A stretch of DNA of 64,000 nucleotides, from NCBI RefSeq assembly GCF_000012085.2, contig NC_008710.1:806001-870000 (forward strand). Reading direction: 5' to 3'. Below, in pieces: positions 1 to 7,649 of this stretch. The notes below the pieces were generated by a model, which ran no database searches, had not been told where the DNA came from, and saw only the letters and a program-made list of their open reading frames with translations. The position numbers and the translations under genes were made by a program. Position 1 is the first letter of the stretch; each line of letters starts with the position of its first letter. The stretch is from Borrelia turicatae 91E135 (GTDB lineage Bacteria; Spirochaetota; Spirochaetia; Borreliales; Borreliaceae).

Positions 1-830
1 CTTTCACTAAAATGGATCAGTCCTGTTTGATGTACCTTTGCTTTTTTTGTAATTTTTGCTGCTAATTTTGCTGTTAAGTGTAATTTTTTTTTAGCCTCCT
101 CTTTTAATTCGTTTTTGAATGTACTCTCAATAATTACTAGATTGAAGTTTTTGATATGTGTGCTTAGTTCTTCAGAGTAAGCCGTGTCTGTAATATATGC
201 AAATTTTAGGCCTTTTTGAGGCTCTCCTAGTATGTCAGAAGGTAATATTTTTTTTTCATTAAGTATTACTTCATGTCCTTCCTGTAATTTTTTTCTAATA
301 GGTCCTTTTGGTATGTTTAAACTTTCTGCCTTTTGGGTATCAAATTTTCCAGGCTTATTTTTTTCTATAAATAGATATCCGACACAGTCTATTGAATGTT
401 TAAGTTTTATATATTCTATTCTTTTCTTTTTATCTTCATATAAAATTGATTCTGTTTTATTGATTATTATTTCTTTGTATATTATGTCATAATTTTTATG
501 TACTCGTAAAAGTTCTATATTTGTTTCTAGATATTTTTTGATGCCAATAGGTCCAATGATGGTTAAAGGTTCTTTCCTTGTATTGCCACTTTGTGCCATC
601 AACATTACTATTCCAAGTAAACCTGTGATGTGATCGGCATGTAAATGTGTAATACAAATCATTTTTATTTTTTGCCATGATATTTTTTGTTTTCTAAGAG
701 ACATTTGAGTAGCTTCTCCGCAGTCAAAGAGAAAGCTTTCTCCATGGTATTCTATTAAAACAGAAGTTAAGTATCTATTGTGTAGTGGTCTTGTTCCTCC
801 TGTGCCAAGAATATTGATATTAAAGTTCAA
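1..830 (-). CDS. rnz: Ribonuclease Z (tRNA 3' endonuclease), partial at left edge
   Basis: This metallo-beta-lactamase endonuclease trims the 3' trailer of tRNA precursors. The zinc motif THLHADH is visible, with an N-terminal ILGTGGTRP and a FDCGEAT stretch typical of RNase Z. The frame is open from 830 to the window edge, and the last visible residues are the HFSE of the conserved HFSxRY region, so only about 25 residues are missing. The start is TTG at 830, preceded by a GGGAG ribosome site 7 bases upstream; no in-frame ATG lies at the N-terminus. Neither tRNA gene in this window (Leu, Gln) encodes its CCA, so 3' trimming by this enzyme followed by CCA addition fits. Family identity is certain from the motifs. 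Confidence 0.95.
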   Translation of the reverse strand, partial: MNFNINILGTGGTRPLHNRYLTSVLIEYHGESFLFDCGEATQMSLRKQKISWQKIKMICITHLHADHITGLLGIVMLMAQSGNTRKEPLTIIGPIGIKKYLETNIELLRVHKNYDIIYKEIIINKTESILYEDKKKRIEYIKLKHSIDCVGYLFIEKNKPGKFDTQKAESLNIPKGPIRKKLQEGHEVILNEKKILPSDILGEPQKGLKFAYITDTAYSEELSTHIKNFNLVIIESTFKNELKEEAKKKLHLTAKLAAKITKKAKVHQTGLIHFSE

Positions 831-1149
831 AAATAATCTCCCAAATTTTTTTTGTTAGCAATGTGTAAAGATACGTTCCAAAACTGGTTTTGAAAGTGAG
901 CATGGAATTTATATTGGTACCTTTTATTTTTTTAAAATTATTTTTTAATTTAATAATACATGCTCCTTGATATTTTATGTAGAATCTCTGTCTTGATAAA
1001 GGGTAGGTAAATATTATTTTGATTATTAGATTTTAATTTTTCGTACACTTGGATATTATATTATTTTTTTGTAAATTTAGAAATATTTCAAGTGAAAATT
1101 ATTTATTGAAATAAAAATTTAGAGAAGATGAAGTTGTAGGATATTTTGT
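831..1149. other. Intergenic region, AT-rich, no gene seen
   Basis: This 319-bp gap lies between the 5' end of rnz and the 3' end of the FAD oxidoreductase gene, both on the minus strand. I find no coding frame of useful length and no convincing promoter. Two weak dyads are present: CAAAAC/GTTTTG with a 2-base centre near 882, and TATTTCAA (1084-1091) with TTGAAATA (1106-1113), which might form a weak terminator stem for the oxidoreductase transcript. Confidence 0.5.
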
Positions 1150-2211
1150 CTATTTTAAGGAATTATATAAATTTTCATATCTTTTAATATCATAATGAGT
1201 TGGAAGATTAGACTTGTTTTCAATATAATCTAAAATCTTTTTAGATAAATATGCTGCCATTGATATTCCCCTTGTTCCAAATCCATTTAATATAAATATG
1301 TTTTTGTATTTTGGATGTTCACCAAGAAAGGGTTCTCGGTCAAGTGTAGAGGGTCTAATGTGCGCTTTGTGTTGTATTACTTTGTAATTTAGGTTTGTAA
1401 TCTTTTTAAGCTTGTTTATTAATTCTTTTTTTGCCCATTCATTTGTGCTTGTATCTAACGTTTTCCATTCGTAAGTTCCGCCAAGGTAAAACTTGTTATC
1501 TTGTAGAGGTATTAAGGATACATGCCTATTATAAATTTCTTTAAGATTTAATCCTTGCATTTCTATTATAAGTATTTCTCCTTTTGCTAGTTTAAATGGA
1601 AGATATGAAAAAAGCCTTGCAATTTTTTCTTTGTATCCTCTTGTCAATATTAATTTTTTGAATTTAAATTCATTGATTATAAAAGATTTGTCATTTGTTT
1701 TAATTTCATCTTCATTGATTTCTGCTTCTATGTATGCGTTATACTTTATAAAGTACTTTTTAAGGGTTTGTATATATAAATTTGTGTTCATTATTGCACC
1801 CTTTATTAGTATGCCCCCATCATTGTCATTGGAAAAATCGTGTATTTTTCCATTTTTTATTTCCATGATGAAGTCTTTTATATTCTCATCACTTTTGATT
1901 TTTGAAATCAGTTCGTCTTTTTGTGTTTTTGTGGTAAATGGTCTAAAAATGGGATTTTCTTTTAAGAAATCACAGTTAATATTTTTTTCCATTTCTTTGT
2001 AGTATTGAATCGCAAATGTGAAAATTTCAGGTTCTCTCCAAGCAATGTTCATTTTTCTTCCCATAATAGGGTTAATAAGCCCTCCTGCTACGGTTGTTGC
2101 TTTCTCAGCTCCATTGTCAAAGAGAATCACACTTTTTTTTCTTTGAAGTATTTCATAAGTTAGAGTACTCCCAGCAATGCCACCACCAATGACTGCAAAT
2201 TCATATTCCAT
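1150..2211 (-). CDS. FAD-dependent oxidoreductase of the DAO (glycine/D-amino-acid oxidase) superfamily
   Basis: A 353-residue cytosolic flavoprotein. The N-terminus has the dinucleotide-binding glycine motif (GGGIAG, residues 9-14) followed by an acidic residue ending beta-2 (ILFDNG). The C-terminus has the second FAD contact, NGFGTRGIS. The blocks AGGLINPIMG near residue 42 and RPSTLDREPFLG near 287 resemble the oxidase half of the tRNA-modifying enzyme MnmC, so a role in wobble-uridine modification is possible, but amino-acid oxidation cannot be excluded. The ATG start has an AAGGA ribosome site 7 bases upstream. It stands alone between rnz and clpP, so context does not settle the substrate. 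Confidence 0.75.
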   Translation of the reverse strand: MEYEFAVIGGGIAGSTLTYEILQRKKSVILFDNGAEKATTVAGGLINPIMGRKMNIAWREPEIFTFAIQYYKEMEKNINCDFLKENPIFRPFTTKTQKDELISKIKSDENIKDFIMEIKNGKIHDFSNDNDGGILIKGAIMNTNLYIQTLKKYFIKYNAYIEAEINEDEIKTNDKSFIINEFKFKKLILTRGYKEKIARLFSYLPFKLAKGEILIIEMQGLNLKEIYNRHVSLIPLQDNKFYLGGTYEWKTLDTSTNEWAKKELINKLKKITNLNYKVIQHKAHIRPSTLDREPFLGEHPKYKNIFILNGFGTRGISMAAYLSKKILDYIENKSNLPTHYDIKRYENLYNSLK

Positions 2212-2385
2212 TTAAATATTCCTTTTTTTTAGTTCTGTTTTCTTTGTAATTTTAAAGAATTACTTTTGAGTAAGCAATTTATTTGTAATTTATTCCCAAA
2301 CCTTTCATTATTAAAAATTTCAGCTTGTTTTTTTTCAAATATTGGTCATCTTTAGTGGTGTGTCTTTCTTATTTTGATGTGGACA

Positions 2386-2414
2386 TTTAAAAACCTTTTG
2401 TTTTTAATTATAAT
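2386..2414 (+). promoter_or_regulatory. Probable sigma-70 promoter of clpP
   Basis: TTTAAA (2386-2391), 17-bp spacer, TATAAT (2409-2414), about 49 bp before the clpP start. The -10 is perfect; the -35 matches 4 of 6. Confidence 0.55.
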
Positions 2415-2435
2415 ATATATCAATAATATATATCA
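2410..2435 (+). repeat. Perfect 13-bp tandem direct repeat in the clpP leader
   Basis: The unit ATAATATATATCA occurs twice back to back (2410-2422 and 2423-2435). The first copy overlaps the -10 box and the second would lie in the first transcribed bases. It may be an operator or simple slippage; nothing else in the sequence decides. Confidence 0.8.
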
Positions 2436-2462
2436 CATTATATTTGTTGAAAAGGTAAGTTT

Positions 2463-3053
2463 ATGGATTTTAAAGATATGAAGATGCAAACAGAAATACA
2501 GCAATCATTGGAGTTTGCATTAAAGAGTAGATCAATAGTTATTACAGGCGAGATTAATAAAGATACTTCTAAGTTATTTCAGGAAAGAATATTATTTTTA
2601 GAAGCATCGGATTGTAATAAACCGATATTTGTTTATATTGACTCGGAAGGTGGTGATATTGATGCTGGGTTTGCTATTTTTAACATGATACGTTTTGTAA
2701 AGCCTAAAGTTTTTACAATTGGAGTTGGACTTGTGGCAAGTGCTGGTGCTTTAATTTTTTTGGCTGCAGATTCAAAGAGTAGATTTTCTTTGCCTCATGC
2801 GAGATATTTATTGCATCAACCTTTAAGTGGTTTTAAAGGGGTTGCTACAGATATTGAAATTTATACAAATGAACTTAATAAAGTTAAGAGTGAACTTAAT
2901 GATATTATTGCAAAAGAGACGGGTCAGGAACTTGATAAGGTTGAAAAAGATACCGATAGAGATTTTTGGTTAGGTAGTGAATCTGCAATGAAATATGGTC
3001 TTGTCTTTAAAATTGTTACAACTAGACTTGAGCTTGAAGAATTTATTTCTTAG
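2463..3053 (+). CDS. clpP: ATP-dependent Clp protease proteolytic subunit (ClpP, second paralogue type)
   Basis: A 196-residue serine protease that forms the barrel degrading substrates unfolded by ClpA/ClpX. The catalytic triad is visible: Ser93 in VASAGALI, His118 in LLHQPLSG and Asp167 in DRDFWLG. The nucleophile motif VASAG differs from the usual AASMG, as expected of the divergent ClpP2 of Borrelia, which carries two clpP genes (the other is with clpX elsewhere in the genome; family knowledge). The ATG is preceded by AAAGG. The stop lies inside the next gene, so the downstream lipoprotein gene is translationally coupled. Confidence 0.95.
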   Translation: MDFKDMKMQTEIQQSLEFALKSRSIVITGEINKDTSKLFQERILFLEASDCNKPIFVYIDSEGGDIDAGFAIFNMIRFVKPKVFTIGVGLVASAGALIFLAADSKSRFSLPHARYLLHQPLSGFKGVATDIEIYTNELNKVKSELNDIIAKETGQELDKVEKDTDRDFWLGSESAMKYGLVFKIVTTRLELEEFIS

Positions 3054-3759
3054 TCTTTTAGTATTATCTTGTAGCTTTCCAAGGAGAAACTTTAGCATTT
3101 TGGAATTTGGTATTACTAGTTTTTCAAAGAATTTTACTTCTTTGGATACATTAGTAGATATTGCTTATAATATGTTTTTGTCAGATTTTGATTTAGTCAT
3201 TATTAAAAATTTAGGTAATAAAGAGGAGTTGGATCTAGTTAATAACAGAGTTTCATTTGGAAGTTTTAAAAATGCCTATTTTATTAGGCAAAATAATAGC
3301 TCTTCTATTGGTATTCTTGCTAAAGAAAAGATTAAGATTCAAATTTTAGATTTTATCGAAGGACTTTATGAGTGCAGGTTAGGTGTGGTTGTTGATTTTA
3401 TGTTTAAAGATCATCATTATGGGATTGTTGTTTTTAATTTTGATGAAGAAATAGCTAATAATTTAGATATTTTTATTCTTGATGATCAGATAACCTATTT
3501 AAATTATAGGTATGAAAATTTACTTTTTATTTTGGGTAAGCGTGAGTTTGGTATGTTAGATATCATTATTAGGAATGGTTATTTTAGTTTGATTTATAAT
3601 TCAATTAATCCTTTGCATATAATTAATACCATTGATGATCGAGTTTATTCTAATTTTTCAGCTCAAATATCCCTTCGTTCTTTGATTTATGTTGTTTTAA
3701 GTTATTTATATGATGATTTTTATATAAATAGCTTTCCAAAAAGTATTTTGATTAAATAA
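3034..3759 (+). CDS. Putative lipoprotein overlapping the clpP 3' end
   Basis: An unrecognised 241-residue protein. Starting at TTG 3034 it begins MKNLFLSLLVLSC, a near-ideal lipoprotein signal peptide with lipobox LVLSC at residues 9-13, so it is probably a membrane-anchored lipoprotein. A TTG at 3028 would add two residues; the longer frame from ATG 2995 places extra residues before the signal and is less likely. The start lies 20 bases inside clpP in another frame, and no strong ribosome site is seen, so it probably depends on clpP translation. The mature part has no motif I recognise. Its last codons form the left arm of a long inverted repeat. Confidence 0.7.
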   Translation: MKNLFLSLLVLSCSFPRRNFSILEFGITSFSKNFTSLDTLVDIAYNMFLSDFDLVIIKNLGNKEELDLVNNRVSFGSFKNAYFIRQNNSSSIGILAKEKIKIQILDFIEGLYECRLGVVVDFMFKDHHYGIVVFNFDEEIANNLDIFILDDQITYLNYRYENLLFILGKREFGMLDIIIRNGYFSLIYNSINPLHIINTIDDRVYSNFSAQISLRSLIYVVLSYLYDDFYINSFPKSILIK

Positions 3760-3777
3760 ATTTTGGAAAGCTATTTA
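3725..3777 (+). terminator. Perfect 17-bp inverted repeat spanning the lipoprotein stop codon
   Basis: The left arm TAAATAGCTTTCCAAAA (3725-3741) is perfectly complementary to 3761-3777. The 19-base loop contains the TAA stop of the preceding gene. No T-run follows, so it is not a classical intrinsic terminator, but such a stem should stop or protect the clpP-lipoprotein transcript 3' end. The tRNA-Leu -35 box starts 5 bases after it. Confidence 0.7.
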
Positions 3778-3781
3778 GTTC

Positions 3782-3810
3782 TTGACATCATTATTGCATT
3801 ATTATATCAT
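3782..3810 (+). promoter_or_regulatory. Promoter of tRNA-Leu
   Basis: Perfect TTGACA (3782-3787), 17-bp spacer, TATCAT (3805-3810); start of transcription would fall about 5 bases before the mature tRNA. Confidence 0.8.
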
Positions 3811-3820
3811 TACTAGCGAT

Positions 3821-3904
3821 GCCGAAATGGTGGAAATGGTAGACACACAGGACTTAAAATCCTGAGGAGGAAACTCCGTACCGGTTCAAGTCCGGTTTTC
3901 GGTA
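3821..3904 (+). tRNA. tRNA-Leu (anticodon TAA)
   Basis: The cloverleaf folds by eye. The acceptor GCCGAAA pairs with TTTCGGT (G-U closing pair), discriminator A. Anticodon stem CAGGA/TCCTG has loop CTTAAAA, anticodon TAA. A long class II variable arm is present (GGAG-GAAA-CTCC), and the T arm is ACCGG/CCGGT with TTCAAGT. No CCA is encoded. Its 3' end overlaps the end of the convergent DUF368 gene. Confidence 0.95.
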
Positions 3905-4779
3905 TTTAAAGTTTTCAAATTGTTTAATCTATCCTTAAGTAGTTTATTTATATAGATTCCTGTGATAAATAGGCTACTTAAAGATAGATTAAGCATTAAA
4001 TTAGGTTGTACGTTGAGTTTTGTTATAATAAATAGCATATTTATGATTGATCCCAAGATTAAACCTGTAGATAAGTAGAGAAATTTTACAATATGCTTGT
4101 TTATTGTTTTTTTTATTATTAGTATTGTAGTTCCTGTTCCTATTATTGTGGATATTCCAAATATTATGCATAGTTTTATATTGAGTTGTGAAATGATGTT
4201 GATAATTTCTTTATAAGTTCCAAGGCTTAACAATATGAGTGAACCTGAAAGGCCCGGTAGAATCATTGCACTGCCACCTATTATTCCTGAGCTGGCAATG
4301 AGTAAGTAATATTTAATCGAGCTTTTATCTTGATATGCTGATATGTTTAGTGATATATCGTAAGTTTTTAATATCAATAAATATATTATAGTGAGCAATC
4401 CAATTAAAAATAATAAATATTTTGTACTTTCTTTATGCTTGTTAATTTTTGTTTTTATATCTATTTCTTTTTTTAATGTGAATATGCTTCCTGTGATTAA
4501 TCCTATAAAAAACACATTTAAGTATGTTTCTCTTATTGCTCCATCTAAAATATAGCTTTTAAATATTTTTGCAAGTATGGTTGTTGAAGTTAATATGCCA
4601 AGTGATAATATTCCAAGAAAAATTGTATTTTCTTTTACCTTTTTTAATTTTATTAAATTTGCAGATGAATTTATTATATTGTAGTAGATCCCTAGCATTA
4701 AGGCTAGAGTACCCCCTGAAACTCCTGGTATTATGCTTGCAATACCAATTAGTAAACCTTTTATATAAATGCTTATCAT
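3886..4779 (-). CDS. DUF368 polytopic membrane protein, probable polyprenyl-phosphate transporter (PopT type)
   Basis: A 297-residue hydrophobic protein with about eight membrane segments and two copies of the DUF368 signature: IPGVSGGTLALMLGIY near residues 18-33 and LPGLSGSLILLSLGTY near 173-188. The duplicated PGxSG motif is diagnostic. DUF368 proteins are reported to recycle undecaprenyl phosphate across the inner membrane for peptidoglycan synthesis, which fits a genome with murG and murJ in the same region. The ATG has only a weak upstream AAG. The last 19 bases overlap the tRNA-Leu gene on the opposite strand. Confidence 0.85.
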   Translation of the reverse strand: MISIYIKGLLIGIASIIPGVSGGTLALMLGIYYNIINSSANLIKLKKVKENTIFLGILSLGILTSTTILAKIFKSYILDGAIRETYLNVFFIGLITGSIFTLKKEIDIKTKINKHKESTKYLLFLIGLLTIIYLLILKTYDISLNISAYQDKSSIKYYLLIASSGIIGGSAMILPGLSGSLILLSLGTYKEIINIISQLNIKLCIIFGISTIIGTGTTILIIKKTINKHIVKFLYLSTGLILGSIINMLFIITKLNVQPNLMLNLSLSSLFITGIYINKLLKDRLNNLKTLNTENRT

Positions 4780-4816
4780 TATTTCTTATATATTTAAACG
4801 TATAACTTAATGTCTT

Positions 4817-5146
4817 TTATCTTTCATCGCCTTCGCCATTAATTGTGCCGTTTTCATGTCTTTTTTTTAATTTTTCTAAATTTGTAATAGCAACATCTTC
4901 AAGTGTTATTCCAAGATTATTACTTAAATTTGAAATGTACCATAACACATCACCAAGTTCTTTCTTAATTGCCAATAAATATTCATCATCAAGGATATAT
5001 TCTTTATCACGACCTAGTTTTTTTATTTTTTCTACAACTTCACCTGTCTCGCCAGCAAGCCCAAGGGTTGTTAAAATTAGTTCTTCCTTTTTATTTTTAT
5101 ATTTAGCAGTTTGTTTAGCCTTTATTTGATATTCATTTAATTTCAT
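4817..5146 (-). CDS. MazG-like nucleotide pyrophosphohydrolase
   Basis: A 109-residue all-alpha NTP pyrophosphohydrolase. The metal-binding signature is clear: GETGEVVE near residues 32-39, then KELGDVLWY near 62-70, the paired ExxE and ExxD blocks of the MazG/dUTPase-2 superfamily. The usual role is to hydrolyse non-canonical or excess (d)NTPs to NMP and pyrophosphate; the substrate cannot be told from sequence. The Borrelia orthologue has sometimes been called a phage gp37-like protein, but nothing else here is phage-like. It lies 37 bases upstream of the DUF368 gene on the same strand. I see no good ribosome site before the ATG. Confidence 0.8.
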   Translation of the reverse strand: MKLNEYQIKAKQTAKYKNKKEELILTTLGLAGETGEVVEKIKKLGRDKEYILDDEYLLAIKKELGDVLWYISNLSNNLGITLEDVAITNLEKLKKRHENGTINGEGDER

Positions 5147-5254
5147 AATTAAGATTAGTTTAATATAGTTTTTATTTATTTACAAGTTTATTTATTATTT
5201 CCTTTTTTTTAAATTTTTATTATATTAACCCCATATATTAAGTGGAGTTTATCT

Positions 5255-6142
5255 TTGAGTAAATTTGCTCTTTTATTAGAATTTGTCTTTTTCTTTTTGC
5301 AGTTTGATTGTGCCTATTCTTATCCTGTGATAAAGAATTTTTCAAATAAAGATCCTATTTTTTATGATCTTAAGTCAAAAATTGCTAAATATAATAAAAG
5401 AGTACAAATTCCTTTATTTATTTATTCATATAAAGTTAAAGAAGGTGATACTTTTTTTAAGATTGCAAATAAAGTAAATGGTTGGCAAACTAGCATTTCA
5501 ACAATTAATTTATTAGATTCTCCTTTTCTAAAGGCAGGAGAAGAGATCTTAATTCCTAGTAAAAAAGGCATTTTTATTATTGATAATAAGGAACATAGAT
5601 TTAATAGTTTACTTTTAGCAACAAGGGATTTAACAAAAGCAGAAAAGATAAAGGTTAGACAAAATAATAAGATTTGTGAGTTTTATTTTTTTGATTCTTT
5701 GATACAACCAGAGTTAAGTTACCTCTCAAGTACAGAAATGCTTTTCTTTTTAAATTCTGATTTTATTTTGCCTTTAAAGAGCTTTATTATTAGCTCTGAT
5801 TTTGGATTTAGAGCAGATCCGTTTACTGGTATTAAAGATTTTCATAGAGGTATAGATCTTGCAGTTCCAATGAATTCTTTGGTTTTTTGCTCATCTTATG
5901 GTGTTGTAGTTGTAGTTGACTATAATGATATTTATGGCAATTTTGTTGTGGTTGAACATAAAAACAATATTAAATCCCTTTATGGCCATCTTAGTTCTTA
6001 TATTGTAAGGAAAGGAGATGTTTTAAGAACAGGGGATATTATTGGTAGGGTAGGTCGAACTGGTCGTTCAACAGGTCCCCATTTGCATTTTGAAATATTG
6101 AAAAAAGATGCACCTGTGAATCCTATTAAGATTTTGAAGTAG
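5255..6142 (+). CDS. LysM and M23 metallopeptidase domain protein (periplasmic peptidoglycan hydrolase)
   Basis: A 295-residue exported protein. An N-terminal hydrophobic signal runs to about residue 20. A LysM domain (YKVKEGDTFFKIA, residues 59-103) should bind peptidoglycan, and a LytM/M23 domain occupies residues 178-290 with the zinc ligands His197, Asp201 and His278 and further catalytic histidines His245 and His276. With all ligands present it is probably an active endopeptidase for cell growth or division. The start is TTG at 5255 with GGAG 8 bases upstream. It is transcribed alone, convergent with rrp2. Confidence 0.92.
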   Translation: MSKFALLLEFVFFFLQFDCAYSYPVIKNFSNKDPIFYDLKSKIAKYNKRVQIPLFIYSYKVKEGDTFFKIANKVNGWQTSISTINLLDSPFLKAGEEILIPSKKGIFIIDNKEHRFNSLLLATRDLTKAEKIKVRQNNKICEFYFFDSLIQPELSYLSSTEMLFFLNSDFILPLKSFIISSDFGFRADPFTGIKDFHRGIDLAVPMNSLVFCSSYGVVVVVDYNDIYGNFVVVEHKNNIKSLYGHLSSYIVRKGDVLRTGDIIGRVGRTGRSTGPHLHFEILKKDAPVNPIKILK

Positions 6143-6278
6143 ATAGATATTTATTTTATCAGTATGTGATAGGTCGATTTTAAATATAAGGATATAGTTT
6201 TTTGCCATACTTTGTTTAAAATTATTTTAATTTGATGTATATATTGTCATAATGTATATTTTTTATACTAATTATTAA

Positions 6279-7649
6279 TTAATTGTGCTTTATTGAATCT
6301 ATATCATACTCTGTTATTTTATTGTGTAAGGTTTTTCTTCCTATTTTAAGTATTTCGGCACATTTGCTTTTATTATTCTTAGAGTGTAAAAGTGTTTGTT
6401 TAATGATTTCTTTTTCTGCTTCTTTTAAGCTTATACCTATTGGTAGTATAATTTTAACTATTTGGTTTGTGTTATTTCTAATTTTGGGAGGTAAATCATC
6501 TTTTACAATTTGCTTTTCTTTAGATAATATTAAGGCGCTCTCTAGTACATTTTTGAGTTCTCTAATATTTCCTGGCCAATCATATGCATAAAGGGCTTTT
6601 AGCGCATCATTGGAGAGACTTTTCTCTTCTCTATTATTTTCACTTGCAACATCTTTAATTAGTATTTTTGTTAACTTTGGTATGTCGTCTTTTCTCTCTC
6701 TTAAGGGAGGAATATTGATATTTATTATGTTAAGCCTATAAAACAAGTCTTCTCTAAACCTTCCTTTTTTAATTTCTTCTTCAATATTTTTGTTTGTTGC
6801 TGTTAATAATCTAATATCAACTTGCATAGTAGTTTCTCCACCTACTCGTTCGAATGTTCTATTTTGAAGCACTCTTAGTAGTTTTACTTGAACTTCAGGT
6901 GATGTTTCTACTATTTCGTCTAAAAATATCGTTCCTTTATCTGCTAATTCGAATCTGCCTTTTTTTTGAGATATTGCACCTGTGAATGCTCCTTTTTCAT
7001 GTCCAAAGAGTTCACTCTCAAGTGTGCTCTCAGAGAGTGCAGCGCAATTGACTTTGATGAAGGGTTTGTCATTTCTATTTGATAAGTCAAATATGGCATC
7101 TGCTATTACTTCTTTTCCAACTCCACTCTCTCCAGTTATTAAGACAGATGCTTTTGATTTTGCGATTTTTTTTACAAGTTCTAGAGTTTTTTGCATTATA
7201 AGTGATTTTCCAAATATACGTTCATAATAATTTAAATCTTTTCGAATTATGACATTATCTTGGGATATGTTTTCATGCCTTTTGTCATTTTTACCATTTA
7301 AGGCTCGCTTTATTATGAGTAACAGTCTTTCAAGATCAACAGGTTTTGTTAAAAAATCATAAGCACCTTCTCGCATAGCATCGACTGCTGAATCGACAGT
7401 TCCATGAGCTGTAAGAATAATGAAGGGAATATTTGGGTTTTTATCTTTTACTATTTTAAGTAGTTCTTCTCCTGATATTTGGGGCATTCTAAGATCAGAT
7501 ATTATAGCATCGATCTTTTCATTTTTAATTGTTTCAAGTGCTTCTTTTCCATCACTAGCAGTAAATACAAAATAACCTTCCTCTTCTAGATAAGTTGCTA
7601 TTCCTTCTCGTATATTTTTTTCATCATCTGCTACCAGTAGTTTACTCAT
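6279..7649 (-). CDS. rrp2: Sigma-54-dependent response regulator Rrp2 (NtrC family)
   Basis: A 456-residue enhancer-binding protein with three domains. The receiver (1-115) has phospho-acceptor Asp52 in ISDLRMP, Thr80 and Lys102. The AAA+ sigma-54 interaction domain (about 145-370) has Walker A GESGVGKE (173-180), the GAFTGA loop (220-225) that contacts sigma-54, and Walker B IFLDE (241-245). A Fis-type helix-turn-helix is at 420-450. In Borrelia Rrp2 activates RpoN-dependent transcription of rpoS, and the matching promoter is in this window (15208-15225). The stretch after Walker B reads DEIVETS where most relatives have DEIGE. The start overlaps the hk2 stop by 8 bases, so kinase and regulator are translationally coupled. 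Confidence 0.96.
   Translation of the reverse strand: MSKLLVADDEKNIREGIATYLEEEGYFVFTASDGKEALETIKNEKIDAIISDLRMPQISGEELLKIVKDKNPNIPFIILTAHGTVDSAVDAMREGAYDFLTKPVDLERLLLIIKRALNGKNDKRHENISQDNVIIRKDLNYYERIFGKSLIMQKTLELVKKIAKSKASVLITGESGVGKEVIADAIFDLSNRNDKPFIKVNCAALSESTLESELFGHEKGAFTGAISQKKGRFELADKGTIFLDEIVETSPEVQVKLLRVLQNRTFERVGGETTMQVDIRLLTATNKNIEEEIKKGRFREDLFYRLNIININIPPLRERKDDIPKLTKILIKDVASENNREEKSLSNDALKALYAYDWPGNIRELKNVLESALILSKEKQIVKDDLPPKIRNNTNQIVKIILPIGISLKEAEKEIIKQTLLHSKNNKSKCAEILKIGRKTLHNKITEYDIDSIKHN

Noticed and set aside
496-678. A 60-codon minus-strand frame starting MAKNKNDL, suggesting rnz might be frameshifted
   Set aside because: The rnz frame itself is open without interruption from TTG 830 to the window edge; this frame is an internal shadow.
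2995-3033. Longer N-terminus for the lipoprotein from ATG 2995
   Set aside because: It would put 13 residues before a complete lipoprotein signal peptide; TTG 3034 gives a normal signal.
4817-5146. MazG-like gene as a prophage remnant, since its orthologue has been named after a phage protein
   Set aside because: No other phage gene, integrase or attachment site is nearby and base composition matches its neighbours; it is a housekeeping-type pyrophosphohydrolase.
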